Shown: positions 6,109 through 14,000, counted from the stretch's first letter. The stretch is 14,191 nt of DNA from Parasulfuritortus sp037446165 (GCA_037446165.1 JBBIJC010000062.1:1-14191), one strand, 5' to 3'. Program-made: numbers and translations. Notes: generated by a model from the letters alone, not told the origin.

Positions 6109-6771
6109 ATGCGCATCCTGCTTGTCGAAGACGACCCGATGATTGGCGAAGCGGTATCCGTTGCGCTCAAGGACGCTGCTTATGCGGTGGACTGGGTGCG
6201 CGACGGCCTGGCGGCGGAGACTGTGCTGGCCACTCCCGAGCACCAGGCCGTCCTGCTCGATCTGGGCCTGCCTCGACGCGATGGCCTGGAGGTATTGCGG
6301 CACCTGCGCCAGCATGGCAATTCGGTTCCGGTGATCATCATCACGGCGCGCGATGCGATCGAGGACCGCATCAAGGGGCTCGACTATGGTGCCGATGATT
6401 ACCTCATGAAGCCGTTCGACATGAACGAATTGCTGGCCCGGATGCGCGCGGTGATCCGGCGTCAGGGCGGCCAGGCTGCACCGGTGCTGGCTAATGGTGT
6501 GTTGAGCCTCGATCCGGCGACGCGGGAGGTACGGCGCGGCGAGACGGCCCATCTCCTGAGCGCGCGGGAATTCGCCTTGCTGCATGCCCTGTTGCTCAGG
6601 CCCGGCACGATCCTGACTCGCGCCGAACTGGAGGAACGCATCTATGGCTGGAACGAGGAAGTGGAAAGCAATGCCGTGGATTTCCTGATCCATGGCGTGC
6701 GTCGGAAATTGGGTGCCGATGCCATCAAGAACGTGCGCGGCGCAGGCTGGATGGTGGAGCGCCCGGTATGA
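6109..6771 (+). CDS. OmpR/PhoB-family response regulator (QseB/TctD-like)
   Basis: 220 residues, a cytoplasmic transcription factor phosphorylated by the kinase encoded next. The receiver domain (1-118) has the acidic pair Asp8-Asp9, phospho-acceptor Asp51 (LLDLGLP), Thr79 (IITAR) and Lys101 in the MKPF motif, all complete. A winged-helix domain (about 125-218) ends with the RGAGWMVE hairpin typical of OmpR-type DNA binders. Such regulators bind tandem direct half-sites about 11 bp apart, the pattern found upstream of both PepSY genes (2317 and 3181). ATG at 6109 follows GAGGGG by 6 nt. The gene overlaps the kinase by 4 nt. Similarity is closest to the QseB/PmrA/TctD group; the signal and regulon are not known. 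Confidence 0.95.
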   Translation: MRILLVEDDPMIGEAVSVALKDAAYAVDWVRDGLAAETVLATPEHQAVLLDLGLPRRDGLEVLRHLRQHGNSVPVIIITARDAIEDRIKGLDYGADDYLMKPFDMNELLARMRAVIRRQGGQAAPVLANGVLSLDPATREVRRGETAHLLSAREFALLHALLLRPGTILTRAELEERIYGWNEEVESNAVDFLIHGVRRKLGADAIKNVRGAGWMVERPV

Positions 6772-8066
6772 ACCGCTCCCTGCAACGCCACCTTTCGCTG
6801 ATGCTGGCGCTGGCGATTTTTCTGGTTGGCTTGCTGGCTTCCCTGGTGTCGTTCTACTTCGCCTATTCCGAGGCGGTGGAGTTTCAGGACGACTCGCTGC
6901 GCCAGATCGCCGCGCTGACCGTCGGCAATGGCGCAGAGGAAATGCGGCTGGATGCGGCGAACCGGGTGGCCGCCGACCCCGAATCGCGGATACGGATCAT
7001 CCGTCTGCCTCAGGACACCAGACCGGCCTGGCTGCCCGCCGGGGTGAGGGAGGGGTTTCACACCCTGGATGATGTTTCGGGCCGGATGCGGGTGTTCGTG
7101 CGGGATGCCCGCAGCGGCGGCCGGGTGATCATCGCCCAGCCCACGGATGCGCGGGACGAGATCGCCTTCAATAGCGCGCTGCGTACCCTGCTGCCATTGC
7201 TGGTGTTGCTGCCCGTGCTGGTCTGGCTGGTATTCCGGATCGTTCGCCGCGAGCTGGCCGGTGTGCGGAGACTGTCGGAAAGACTGGATAGCCAGTCCAC
7301 CGTACAACTCCATCCATTGCCCGAACAGGATCTGCCGGACGAGATTGCCCCCTTTGTCCAGGCGATCAACCGCTTGCTTGATCGGGTCAACCGAATGGTC
7401 TCCGAACAACGTCGCTTCATCGCCGATGCGGCGCATGAATTACGCAGCCCATTGACCGCGCTCTCGCTGCAGGTGCAAAACCTTGAAAAAGCGGAGTCGC
7501 AGGAGACTGTACGCGAGCGCGTGGCGCCGCTGAAAGCCGGCATCGAGCGAGCCCGGAGTTTGACGGAACAGCTTTTGAGCCTGGCCAGAATGCAGGCTGA
7601 TGTGGAAGCCGATACGGCAATCGATGTTTCTGCCATGGTACGCGAGCTGATCGTGGAGTACCTGCCCATGGCAGAGGCCAAGGGCATCGATCTGGGACTT
7701 GAGGAAGATGCGCCGCTCAGCGTGCGAACGTTGTCCGGGTCACTGCGGCTGGTTATCAAGAATGCGCTTGAAAATGCGCTGAAATACACACCGGATGGCG
7801 GCGAGGTGACACTTCGGATCTTGTCCGATAACGATGGCGTGGCGATTGAAGTTGTCGATACGGGACCGGGCATTCCGCCGGCTGATCGCGAACGCGTTTT
7901 CGATGCTTTTCATCGTCTGCCAGGCGCGGCGGGCCAGGGCAGCGGTCTTGGTCTGGCCATCGCGCGCGAAGCGGCCATCCGGCTGGGGGGCCAGATCAGC
8001 CTTCAGGATCGCGCGGACACCCAGGGGCTGGTGTTCAGGTTTCATCTGCCGTTGTCGAATCGCTAG
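6768..8066 (+). CDS. Sensor histidine kinase (QseC/TctE-like)
   Basis: 432 residues, inner membrane. Helices at about 11-32 and 140-158 bracket a periplasmic sensor region of roughly 105 residues. A HAMP-like linker (about 160-210) follows, then the H-box with His223 in FIADAAHELRSPL. The ATPase domain has an N-box (N332/N336 in KNALENALKY), G1 DTGPGIP (364-370), an F-box FDAFHR, and G2 GSGLGLAI (391-398). All catalytic motifs are intact, so it should autophosphorylate and act on the regulator encoded at 6109, with which it shares an ATGA overlap. The sensor domain carries no cysteine or obvious metal cluster, so the signal is unclear. A 9-bp-stem hairpin lies 27 nt after the stop. Confidence 0.95.
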   Translation: MNRSLQRHLSLMLALAIFLVGLLASLVSFYFAYSEAVEFQDDSLRQIAALTVGNGAEEMRLDAANRVAADPESRIRIIRLPQDTRPAWLPAGVREGFHTLDDVSGRMRVFVRDARSGGRVIIAQPTDARDEIAFNSALRTLLPLLVLLPVLVWLVFRIVRRELAGVRRLSERLDSQSTVQLHPLPEQDLPDEIAPFVQAINRLLDRVNRMVSEQRRFIADAAHELRSPLTALSLQVQNLEKAESQETVRERVAPLKAGIERARSLTEQLLSLARMQADVEADTAIDVSAMVRELIVEYLPMAEAKGIDLGLEEDAPLSVRTLSGSLRLVIKNALENALKYTPDGGEVTLRILSDNDGVAIEVVDTGPGIPPADRERVFDAFHRLPGAAGQGSGLGLAIAREAAIRLGGQISLQDRADTQGLVFRFHLPLSNR

Positions 8067-8088
8067 TCGGTAGCCGGATTGATACAAT
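8060..8088 (+). promoter_or_regulatory. Predicted extended -10 promoter for rimO-nudJ-mnmA
   Basis: An extended -10, TG-A-TACAAT (8080-8088), matches the sigma-70 hexamer at 5 of 6 positions. A weak -35 (TCGCTA, 8060-8065) sits 17 bp upstream, as is usual when an extended -10 is present. Transcription would begin near 8095, inside the hairpin at 8093-8115, leaving a 5' leader of about 54 nt before the rimO ATG. Confidence 0.5.
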
Positions 8089-8092
8089 GTCG

Positions 8093-8115
8093 GGCCGGTC
8101 CGTTCGGGACCGGCC
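8093..8115. terminator. 9-bp GC-rich hairpin between sensor kinase and rimO
   Basis: GGCCGGTCC (8093-8101) pairs perfectly with GGACCGGCC (8107-8115) around a GTTCG loop. It is followed only by TT and then A, so the T-run of a strong intrinsic terminator is missing. It most likely ends or stabilises the kinase transcript. Because the rimO promoter lies just upstream, it may also form the 5' end of the rimO message. Confidence 0.6.
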
Positions 8116-8148
8116 TTAGAACATTCACGGCACATCTGCAGCAGGCAT

Positions 8149-9462
8149 ATGAACAGCATTCCCAAGGTCGGCTTCGTCTCGCTCGGCTGCCCGAAAAATT
8201 CCTACGACTCCGAGCGCATCCTCACCCAGTTGCGGGCCGAGGGCTATCTCATCGTGCCGACCTATCAGGATGCCGATCTGGTCGTGGTCAACACCTGTGG
8301 CTTCATCGATTCGGCGGTGGAGGAGAGCCTGGACGCCATTGGCGAGGCCCTGCGCGAAAACGGCAAGGTCATCGTCACCGGCTGCCTGGGTGCGCGCGAG
8401 TCGGTGGTCAAGACCGCGCACCCGAGCGTCCTGGCGGTGACCGGACCCCATGCCGCCGACGAGGTGATGGCGGTGGTCCACGACCATCTGGCCAGGCCGC
8501 ATGATCCGTTCACCGATCTGGTGCCGCCCGGCGGCCTGAAGCTGACGCCGCGCCATTACGCCTATCTCAAGATTTCCGAAGGCTGCAATCACCGCTGCAC
8601 CTTCTGCATCATCCCGTCCCTGCGCGGCGACCTGGTGTCGCGGCCGATCGGCGAGGTGCTGGCCGAGGCTGAGACGCTGGCCCGGGCCGGGGTCAAGGAG
8701 CTGCTGATCATCTCCCAGGACACCTCGGCCTACGGCGTCGACCTGAAGTACCGCACCGGCTTCCACAATGGCCGTCCGGTCAAGACCCGGATGCTGGAAC
8801 TGGTCGAGGAATTGGCCAAGCTGGGCATCTGGGTCCGGCTGCATTACGTCTATCCCTATCCCAGCGTCGACGACGTCATCCCGCTGATGGCCGAGGGCAA
8901 GGTGCTGCCCTATCTCGACGTGCCGTTCCAGCACGCCAGCCCACGCATCCTCAAGGCCATGAAGCGGCCGGGCGATGTCGAGCACACGCTGCGCCGGATC
9001 GAGAAATGGCGATCGATCTGCCCGGATCTGGTGATCCGCAGCACCTTCATAGTCGGTTTTCCCGGCGAGACCGAGGCGGACTTCGATGAACTGCTCGATT
9101 TCCTCGAAGCAGCCCGACTGGACCGGGTTGGCGCCTTCACCTATTCACCGGTGGATGGCGCCAAGGCCAACGAACTGGCCGACCCGGTCGACGAGGATGT
9201 GAAATTTGATCGTCTGGCCCGGTTCATGGACGTGCAGGCCGATATCAGCGCGCTGAAACTGCGTCAGCGCCTCGGTCAGGAGATGACCGTGCTGGTCGAC
9301 GAGGCGGGCGGAGGCCGGGCCATTGCCCGCAGCTATGCCGACGCACCGGAGATCGACGGCGTGGTGCACATTGCGCAGGGGCGAGGGCTGCAGCCGGGCG
9401 ACCGGGTGCGGGTTAAAATCACCCGCACGGACGATTATGACCTTTGGGGGAAACCGATATGA
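8149..9462 (+). CDS. rimO: Ribosomal protein S12 methylthiotransferase RimO
   Basis: 437 residues, full length. This radical-SAM enzyme adds a methylthio group to the conserved aspartate of ribosomal protein S12. The N-terminal domain carries the three cysteines of the auxiliary iron-sulfur cluster (Cys14 in SLGCPKN, Cys50 in NTCGF, Cys79 in TGCLGAR). The radical-SAM triad is Cys146-x3-Cys150-x2-Cys153 within EGCNHRCTFC, followed by IIPSLRGDLVSRP, characteristic of RimO rather than the tRNA enzyme MiaB. A C-terminal TRAM domain (about 370-437) ends in DYDLWG. The start has only a modest ribosome site (AGCAGG). The stop overlaps the next gene by 4 nt (ATGA). Confidence 0.97.
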   Translation: MNSIPKVGFVSLGCPKNSYDSERILTQLRAEGYLIVPTYQDADLVVVNTCGFIDSAVEESLDAIGEALRENGKVIVTGCLGARESVVKTAHPSVLAVTGPHAADEVMAVVHDHLARPHDPFTDLVPPGGLKLTPRHYAYLKISEGCNHRCTFCIIPSLRGDLVSRPIGEVLAEAETLARAGVKELLIISQDTSAYGVDLKYRTGFHNGRPVKTRMLELVEELAKLGIWVRLHYVYPYPSVDDVIPLMAEGKVLPYLDVPFQHASPRILKAMKRPGDVEHTLRRIEKWRSICPDLVIRSTFIVGFPGETEADFDELLDFLEAARLDRVGAFTYSPVDGAKANELADPVDEDVKFDRLARFMDVQADISALKLRQRLGQEMTVLVDEAGGGRAIARSYADAPEIDGVVHIAQGRGLQPGDRVRVKITRTDDYDLWGKPI

Positions 9463-9923
9463 GCGAAACAATCTGGAAACCGCATGTGGTGGTGGCTGCC
9501 GTGGTTGAACAGGACGGGCGCTTCCTGCTGGTCGAGGAACAGACCGATTGCGGCATCCTGTTCAACCAGCCGGCTGGCCATCTGGAAGAGGGCGAATCAC
9601 TGCTGGCCGCGGTCCGGCGCGAGATGTTCGAGGAGACCGCGCATCACTTCGAACCTGAGGAACTGCTCGGCATCTATCACTGGCGCCATCCGACCAAGGA
9701 CCGGACCTATTTGCGCTTTGCCTTCACCGGCACGGTCAGCGGCTACGATCCGACTTCGCCGCTCGATACCGGCATACTGCGCGCGGTCTGGATGACGCCG
9801 GCCGAGATCAGCGAATCCCGGATGCGGCATCGCAGTCCCTTCGTCGATCAATGCGTGGCCGACTACCAGTCCGGCCGCCGTTTCCCGCTCGACCTGATCA
9901 ACGAGTTCCCGCTCCTGCAATGA
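9459..9923 (+). CDS. nudJ: NudJ-like Nudix hydrolase
   Basis: 154 residues. Nudix enzymes cleave nucleoside diphosphates linked to another group; E. coli NudJ acts on thiamine pyrophosphate precursors and nucleoside di- or triphosphates. The Nudix box runs from Gly40 (GHLEEGE) through REMFEE (54-59), with the metal-binding Glu residues 55, 58 and 59 present. The normally glycine position after EET is Ala61, a mild deviation. The ATG at 9459 overlaps the rimO stop by 4 nt and is preferred to a TTG at 9444, which lies inside rimO. The gene then overlaps mnmA by 4 nt, the same nudJ-mnmA order as in E. coli, which supports the name. Confidence 0.88.
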   Translation: MSETIWKPHVVVAAVVEQDGRFLLVEEQTDCGILFNQPAGHLEEGESLLAAVRREMFEETAHHFEPEELLGIYHWRHPTKDRTYLRFAFTGTVSGYDPTSPLDTGILRAVWMTPAEISESRMRHRSPFVDQCVADYQSGRRFPLDLINEFPLLQ

Positions 9924-10990
9924 GCCGTATCGTGGTCGGCCTGTCCGGTGGCGTCGATTCGGCCGTCACCGCCTGGCTGCTGAAGCAACAGGGCCATGAA
10001 GTGGTCGGCGTGTTCATGAAGAACTGGGAAGCGGACGACCTGGAGGACGACTGCCCCATCGCCCGGGATTACCAGGACGTGCTGGCGGTCGGCGAGGTGC
10101 TCGGCATCGAGGTCGAGCAGGTCAATTTCGCCCGGGAATACCAGGAACGGGTGTTCAGCTATTTTCTGGCCGAGTACCAGGCCGGACGCACGCCCAACCC
10201 CGATGTGCTGTGCAATGCCGAGATCAAGTTCAAGGCCTTCCTCGATCACGCCATGAGCCTGAAGGCGGACCACCTGGCCACCGGTCATTACGCCCGCCTG
10301 GATGGTAAGTCGCCAAATCGGCAACTGCTCAAGGCGGTGGATGCCAACAAGGACCAGAGTTATTTCCTGCATCGGCTGTCCCAGGCGCAGATCGCCAGGG
10401 CGCTGTTTCCGCTGGGCGGGCTCAACAAGCCGGCGGTGCGTGCGCTGGCCCGTCAGGCCAAACTGCCGGTCGCGGAAAAAAAGGACAGTACCGGCATCTG
10501 CTTCATCGGCGAACGGCCATTCCGAGAATTCCTGCAACGGTTCATGCCGATCCAGCCCGGCCTCATGCGCACGCCCGAGGGGCGCAAGGTGGGCGAACAT
10601 CAGGGCCTGATGTATTACACGCTCGGCCAGCGCCAGGGTCTGGGCATCGGCGGTTTGAACTGGGCGGCCGAGGGCGTGCCCTGGTTCGTGGCCGGCAAGG
10701 ACATGGCGAACAACGAATTGATCGTGGTGCAGGGCCATGACCATCCGCTTCTGCTCTCCAAGACAGTTGGCGCGAAGGATCTGGCCTGGGTCGGCCCGCC
10801 GCCGGAAGTTGGCGGGCGGTATGCAGCCAAGACCCGCTACCGGCAGCAGGATGCAACCTGCTGGGTGGAGCGGCTGACCGAGGGTCAACTGGAACTGCGC
10901 TTCGAGGAACCTCAATGGGCGGTAACGCCGGGACAGTCGGTGGTGGTCTACGACGGCGAGGTTTGTCTCGGCGGCGGCATCATCCAGTAA
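9920..10990 (+). CDS. mnmA: tRNA-specific 2-thiouridylase MnmA
   Basis: 356 residues, full length. It adenylates and then thiolates U34 of tRNA-Lys, -Glu and -Gln in the cytoplasm, using sulfur passed by a relay. The PP-loop motif SGGVDS is at 9-14. The catalytic cysteine is Cys98 in VLCNAEIKF and the persulfide cysteine Cys194 in STGICFIGER, matching the known Cys pair. ATG at 9920 overlaps the nudJ stop by 4 nt (ATGA). An in-frame GTG upstream (9851) lies within nudJ and would add 23 Pro/Arg-rich residues without homology. The C-terminal region (about 275-356) is the usual beta-barrel end. Co-translation with rimO and nudJ is likely. Confidence 0.97.
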   Translation: MSRIVVGLSGGVDSAVTAWLLKQQGHEVVGVFMKNWEADDLEDDCPIARDYQDVLAVGEVLGIEVEQVNFAREYQERVFSYFLAEYQAGRTPNPDVLCNAEIKFKAFLDHAMSLKADHLATGHYARLDGKSPNRQLLKAVDANKDQSYFLHRLSQAQIARALFPLGGLNKPAVRALARQAKLPVAEKKDSTGICFIGERPFREFLQRFMPIQPGLMRTPEGRKVGEHQGLMYYTLGQRQGLGIGGLNWAAEGVPWFVAGKDMANNELIVVQGHDHPLLLSKTVGAKDLAWVGPPPEVGGRYAAKTRYRQQDATCWVERLTEGQLELRFEEPQWAVTPGQSVVVYDGEVCLGGGIIQ

Positions 10991-11033
10991 GCCCGCGTCA
11001 GGTAGAATCGTCGCCCCTACGGAGAAGCGCAGC

Positions 11034-11966
11034 ATGACCCTCGACACATCCCCAACTGGAATTGATGAAAACACCCCGGAACGCCATCAGGCGGCCAAAC
11101 GCAGCACGCTGGTCAGCGTGGCGGTCAATACCCTGCTCAGCACAGGCCAAGTCGTCGCCGGTTTCGTCTCCGGTTCACAGGGCCTGATTGCCGACGGCAT
11201 ACACTCGCTCTCGGATCTGTTTGCCGATTTCGTCGTCCTGCTGGCGAACCATCACAGCAAGAAGGCGCCGGATGCCGATCATCAGTACGGTCATCACCGC
11301 TATGAAAATGCGGCGTCGCTGGTATTGGGCGGCCTGTTGGTGGCGGTCGGCCTGGGCATGATCTGGGCGGCGGCCCACAAACTCGCGGCCCCCGAGGTCA
11401 TTCCCCACGTACAGCCACTGGCCCTTTGGGTGGCCCTGGCTGCGCTGGTCGCCAAGGAAGCGTTGTTCCGCTATCTGCTCAAGGTGGGGGAACGAGTGCG
11501 TTCCAGCATGTTGATCGCCAATGCCTGGCACGCCCGCTCGGATGCAGCTTCATCGCTGGTGGTGGCTGGCGGCATCATCGGCAACCTGATGGGCTATCCG
11601 CTGCTCGATCCGGTGGCGGCCCTGGTGGTGGGCCTGATGGTGGGCAAGATGGGCGCGGGTTTCGCCTGGAGTGCTCTGGGCGATCTGATGGACCGGGCGG
11701 TCGATGAGGAAACCTTGCGCGGCATCCGCGCCATGGTCGAAGACACCCCAGGCGTTCAGGGCGTGCACGACCTGCGTACCCGCAAGATGGCCGATCTCAT
11801 CGTGGTTGACGTGCATCTGGAGGTGGATGGCGGAATCACGGTCCGGGAGGGCCATGACATTGCCGATGAAGTTGAACGCAGGATCATGGCCGGTTTTCCG
11901 GTCATGAACGTGATGACCCATGTCGACCCGGTTGAGCCGGTCAAGCCTGCGGGGCGGTATCCCTGA
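11034..11966 (+). CDS. Cation diffusion facilitator family transporter
   Basis: 310 residues, an inner-membrane proton-coupled exporter of divalent cations. Six helices are expected between about 25 and 215. The intramembrane site is formed by two HxxxD motifs: His57-Asp61 (HSLSD) in helix 2 and His166-Asp170 (HARSD) in helix 5. An H2D2 set favours zinc, as in ZitB/CzcD, rather than the D-rich site of FieF (inference). A His-rich loop (His73, 74, 83, 87, 88) follows helix 2. The C-terminal cytoplasmic domain (about 222-300) has the DLRTRKMAD and HLEVDG elements and ends in MTHVDP. GGAGAA precedes the ATG by about 7 nt, and a TAGAAT (11003-11008) could be a -10, although no -35 is clear. The 3' end overlaps the convergent transferase gene by 26 bp. 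Confidence 0.95.
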   Translation: MTLDTSPTGIDENTPERHQAAKRSTLVSVAVNTLLSTGQVVAGFVSGSQGLIADGIHSLSDLFADFVVLLANHHSKKAPDADHQYGHHRYENAASLVLGGLLVAVGLGMIWAAAHKLAAPEVIPHVQPLALWVALAALVAKEALFRYLLKVGERVRSSMLIANAWHARSDAASSLVVAGGIIGNLMGYPLLDPVAALVVGLMVGKMGAGFAWSALGDLMDRAVDEETLRGIRAMVEDTPGVQGVHDLRTRKMADLIVVDVHLEVDGGITVREGHDIADEVERRIMAGFPVMNVMTHVDPVEPVKPAGRYP

Positions 11967-12549
11967 AGCTCGGCCGCTGCATGAGGCGGTCGTAGTGTTC
12001 TGACAGATGCGGCTGCAAGCGCCGCCAGTCGAGCTCCGGAAAACGAAAATCCAGATAACCCAGGGCGCAACCGGCTGCAATGTCGGCCAGGCTGAAATGC
12101 TCGCCCATGCACCAGTTGTTCATGCCGATATCTGCGCTCAGACAGGCAAGCCCCGCGTGGATCTTGCCCAATTGGCGCTCGATCCATTGCGGGTCCTGAT
12201 GTTCGAGCGGCCGCTTGCGTTCCAGAAAGATCAGCACGGCCGCATCGCAAATGCCATCGGCCAGGGCTTCAAACCGCTTGACTGCGATTCGGGCGCGCGG
12301 GTCGGTCGGGATCAGGTGGCCAACCGGGCTGACGCTGTCCAGGTATTCGACGATGACCCGCGAGTCGAACAGGGGCTTGCCGTCTTCAAGCACCCATACC
12401 GGCACCATGCCCAAGGGATTGTAGTCCGGGACATGGGTGGTCGATTCCCAGGGGTTGTCGAGCACCAGGTCGAAGTCGATGCGCTTTTCGATGGCGACGA
12501 TGCGGGCCTTGCGGGCAAATGGGCTGGTCAACGAGGCAATAAGCCTCAT
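11941..12549 (-). CDS. YibF-like glutathione S-transferase
   Basis: 202 residues from the preferred start. The N-terminal thioredoxin-fold domain (1-78) begins MRLIASLTSPFARKARI, with the catalytic Ser/Thr region at SLTSPF, a cis-proline site at MVPVW and the glutathione-binding DSRVIVEYL stretch. The helical C-terminal domain (about 85-200) contains FEALADGICDA and SLADIAAGCALGYLDFR. The pattern closely follows E. coli YibF, including total length, so this is a non-detoxifying or poorly characterised GST subgroup. An alternative ATG at 12585 overlaps the gltX stop (TGATG) and would add 12 Lys/Pro-rich residues; that start would couple translation to gltX, but the extension does not fit the fold. 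The substrate is unknown. The tail overlaps the facilitator gene by 26 bp. Confidence 0.88.
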   Translation of the reverse strand: MRLIASLTSPFARKARIVAIEKRIDFDLVLDNPWESTTHVPDYNPLGMVPVWVLEDGKPLFDSRVIVEYLDSVSPVGHLIPTDPRARIAVKRFEALADGICDAAVLIFLERKRPLEHQDPQWIERQLGKIHAGLACLSADIGMNNWCMGEHFSLADIAAGCALGYLDFRFPELDWRRLQPHLSEHYDRLMQRPSFRDTAPQA

Positions 12550-12584
12550 TTTCTGTAAACCGGCGGGCTTCTTGCTGTTCGGCA

Positions 12585-14000
12585 TCAGGCTTGCACCGCC
12601 GCCAGGGTATGGGGCCAGGCGGCAGCGAATCGGCGCAGGGTCTCTTCGCGGCCGAGAATGGCCAGGGTGGCGTCGATGGACGGCGTGTGTGCCGTGCCGA
12701 ACAGGACCAGACGCAGCGGAATGCCGATCTGGCCCATTTTCAGTCCGTGCGATTTGGCGGTGTCCTTGAACAGCTGACTCAGTGCGCTGGCCTCCCAGGT
12801 CGCGCTACCCAGTTCGGCCCGGAGCTGTTCAAAGGCGGGGAGGGCGGCCACCTCCAGTTTGGCTTGCAGTTCCTCGACGCTCGCCAGTGTTTGGCGATAG
12901 AAAATATGCACCGCATCAGCCAGTTCTTCCACGGTGGTGACGCGTTCCTTCAGCAAGCCCATCAGGCTGACGAGATCCGGACCGCTGGCGGTATCGACGC
13001 CTTGTTTGGCCAGGAATGGCTGGACCAGTTCAGCGAGACGGTCGTTTTCGGCTTCCTTGAGGTATTGCTGATTGAGCCAGGCCAGCTTTTCTTGGTTGAA
13101 GCGGCCCGGCGCGTGGCTGACCCCGGCCAGATCAAACCAGTCGATAAACTCATCACGGGAAAACTTCTCGGCGTCGCCATGGCCCCAGCCGAGCCGAGCC
13201 AGGTAATTCATCAGCGCCTCGGGCAGATAACCGTCTTCCTGATATTGCAGCACCGATACCGCGCCATGGCGTTTCGACAAGCGCTCGCCGTCATGGCCCA
13301 GGATCATCGGTACGTGGGCGTAATACGGCACCGGGGCGCCCAAGGCCTGCAGGATGTTGATCTGCCGTGGCGTATTGTTGACGTGGTCATCGCCCCGGAT
13401 GACATGGGTGATGCCCATGTCCCAGTCGTCGATCACCACCCCGAAGTTGTAGGTCGGCACCCCGTCGCCGCGCATGATCACCAGATCGTCCAGTTCGCTG
13501 TTGGCCACGGTAATGGGGCCCTTGATCAAATCGTTGAAGGTGACTTCACCGATGACCGGGGTCTTGAACCGGATCACAGGCGTCACGTCTGCCGGTGGCG
13601 GCGGCAGAGTTTTGCCAGCCTCGGGCCGCCAACGGCCGTCATAGCGCGGCTTCTCGCCACTCGCGCGCTGCGCCTCGCGCATGACGTCCAGTTCTTCCTT
13701 GCTGGCGTAGCAGTAATAGGCCTTGCCCTCTGCTATCAACTGGTCGGCGATGGCCTTGTAGCGCTCCAGACGCTCCATCTGATAAAACGGGCCTTCATCC
13801 CAATCGATACCCAGCCACTTCATGCCGTCGAGAATCGCCTGGACCGAGGCCTGGGTCGACCGTTCCTGATCGGTATCTTCAATCCGCAACACAAACTGGC
13901 CGCCATGTTTGCGGGCATAAGCCCAGGAAAACAAGGCCGTGCGGGCGCCGCCAATATGCAGATAACCGGTGGGGGAAGGAGCGAATCGAGTGCGGATCAT
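12585..14000 (-). CDS. gltX: Glutamyl-tRNA synthetase
   Basis: 471 residues, the usual length. It charges tRNA-Glu in the cytoplasm. The class I signature is HIGG at 15-18 (PSPTGYLHIGG) and the KMSKS equivalent is RLSKR at 240-244 before HGA. Of the four zinc-binding positions of the E. coli enzyme only Cys97 remains; the others are Ala99, Trp124 and Pro126, so this is a zinc-free form. ATG at 14000 is chosen because the protein then begins MIRTRFAPSPTG as in relatives; the in-frame TTG at 14021 adds seven residues without homology. A -10 (14029-14034) lies 28 nt upstream. The gene is divergent from tRNA-Val, the arrangement also found in E. coli. Confidence 0.97.
   Translation of the reverse strand: MIRTRFAPSPTGYLHIGGARTALFSWAYARKHGGQFVLRIEDTDQERSTQASVQAILDGMKWLGIDWDEGPFYQMERLERYKAIADQLIAEGKAYYCYASKEELDVMREAQRASGEKPRYDGRWRPEAGKTLPPPPADVTPVIRFKTPVIGEVTFNDLIKGPITVANSELDDLVIMRGDGVPTYNFGVVIDDWDMGITHVIRGDDHVNNTPRQINILQALGAPVPYYAHVPMILGHDGERLSKRHGAVSVLQYQEDGYLPEALMNYLARLGWGHGDAEKFSRDEFIDWFDLAGVSHAPGRFNQEKLAWLNQQYLKEAENDRLAELVQPFLAKQGVDTASGPDLVSLMGLLKERVTTVEELADAVHIFYRQTLASVEELQAKLEVAALPAFEQLRAELGSATWEASALSQLFKDTAKSHGLKMGQIGIPLRLVLFGTAHTPSIDATLAILGREETLRRFAAAWPHTLAAVQA

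Noticed and set aside
5917..6693. Long minus-strand open frame crossing the N gap
   Set aside because: It depends on undefined bases and lies opposite the response-regulator gene.
7058..7873. 271-codon Ser/Arg-rich open frame antisense to the sensor kinase
   Set aside because: Composition is that of a frame complement, and the kinase on the other strand is certain.
11003..11008. TAGAAT as promoter of the cation diffusion facilitator gene
   Set aside because: A fair -10 match but no acceptable -35 or extended -10; mentioned only in the gene entry.
9863..11074. 403-codon open frame antisense to mnmA
   Set aside because: A shadow of a well-supported gene in GC-rich DNA; no recognisable domain or ribosome site.
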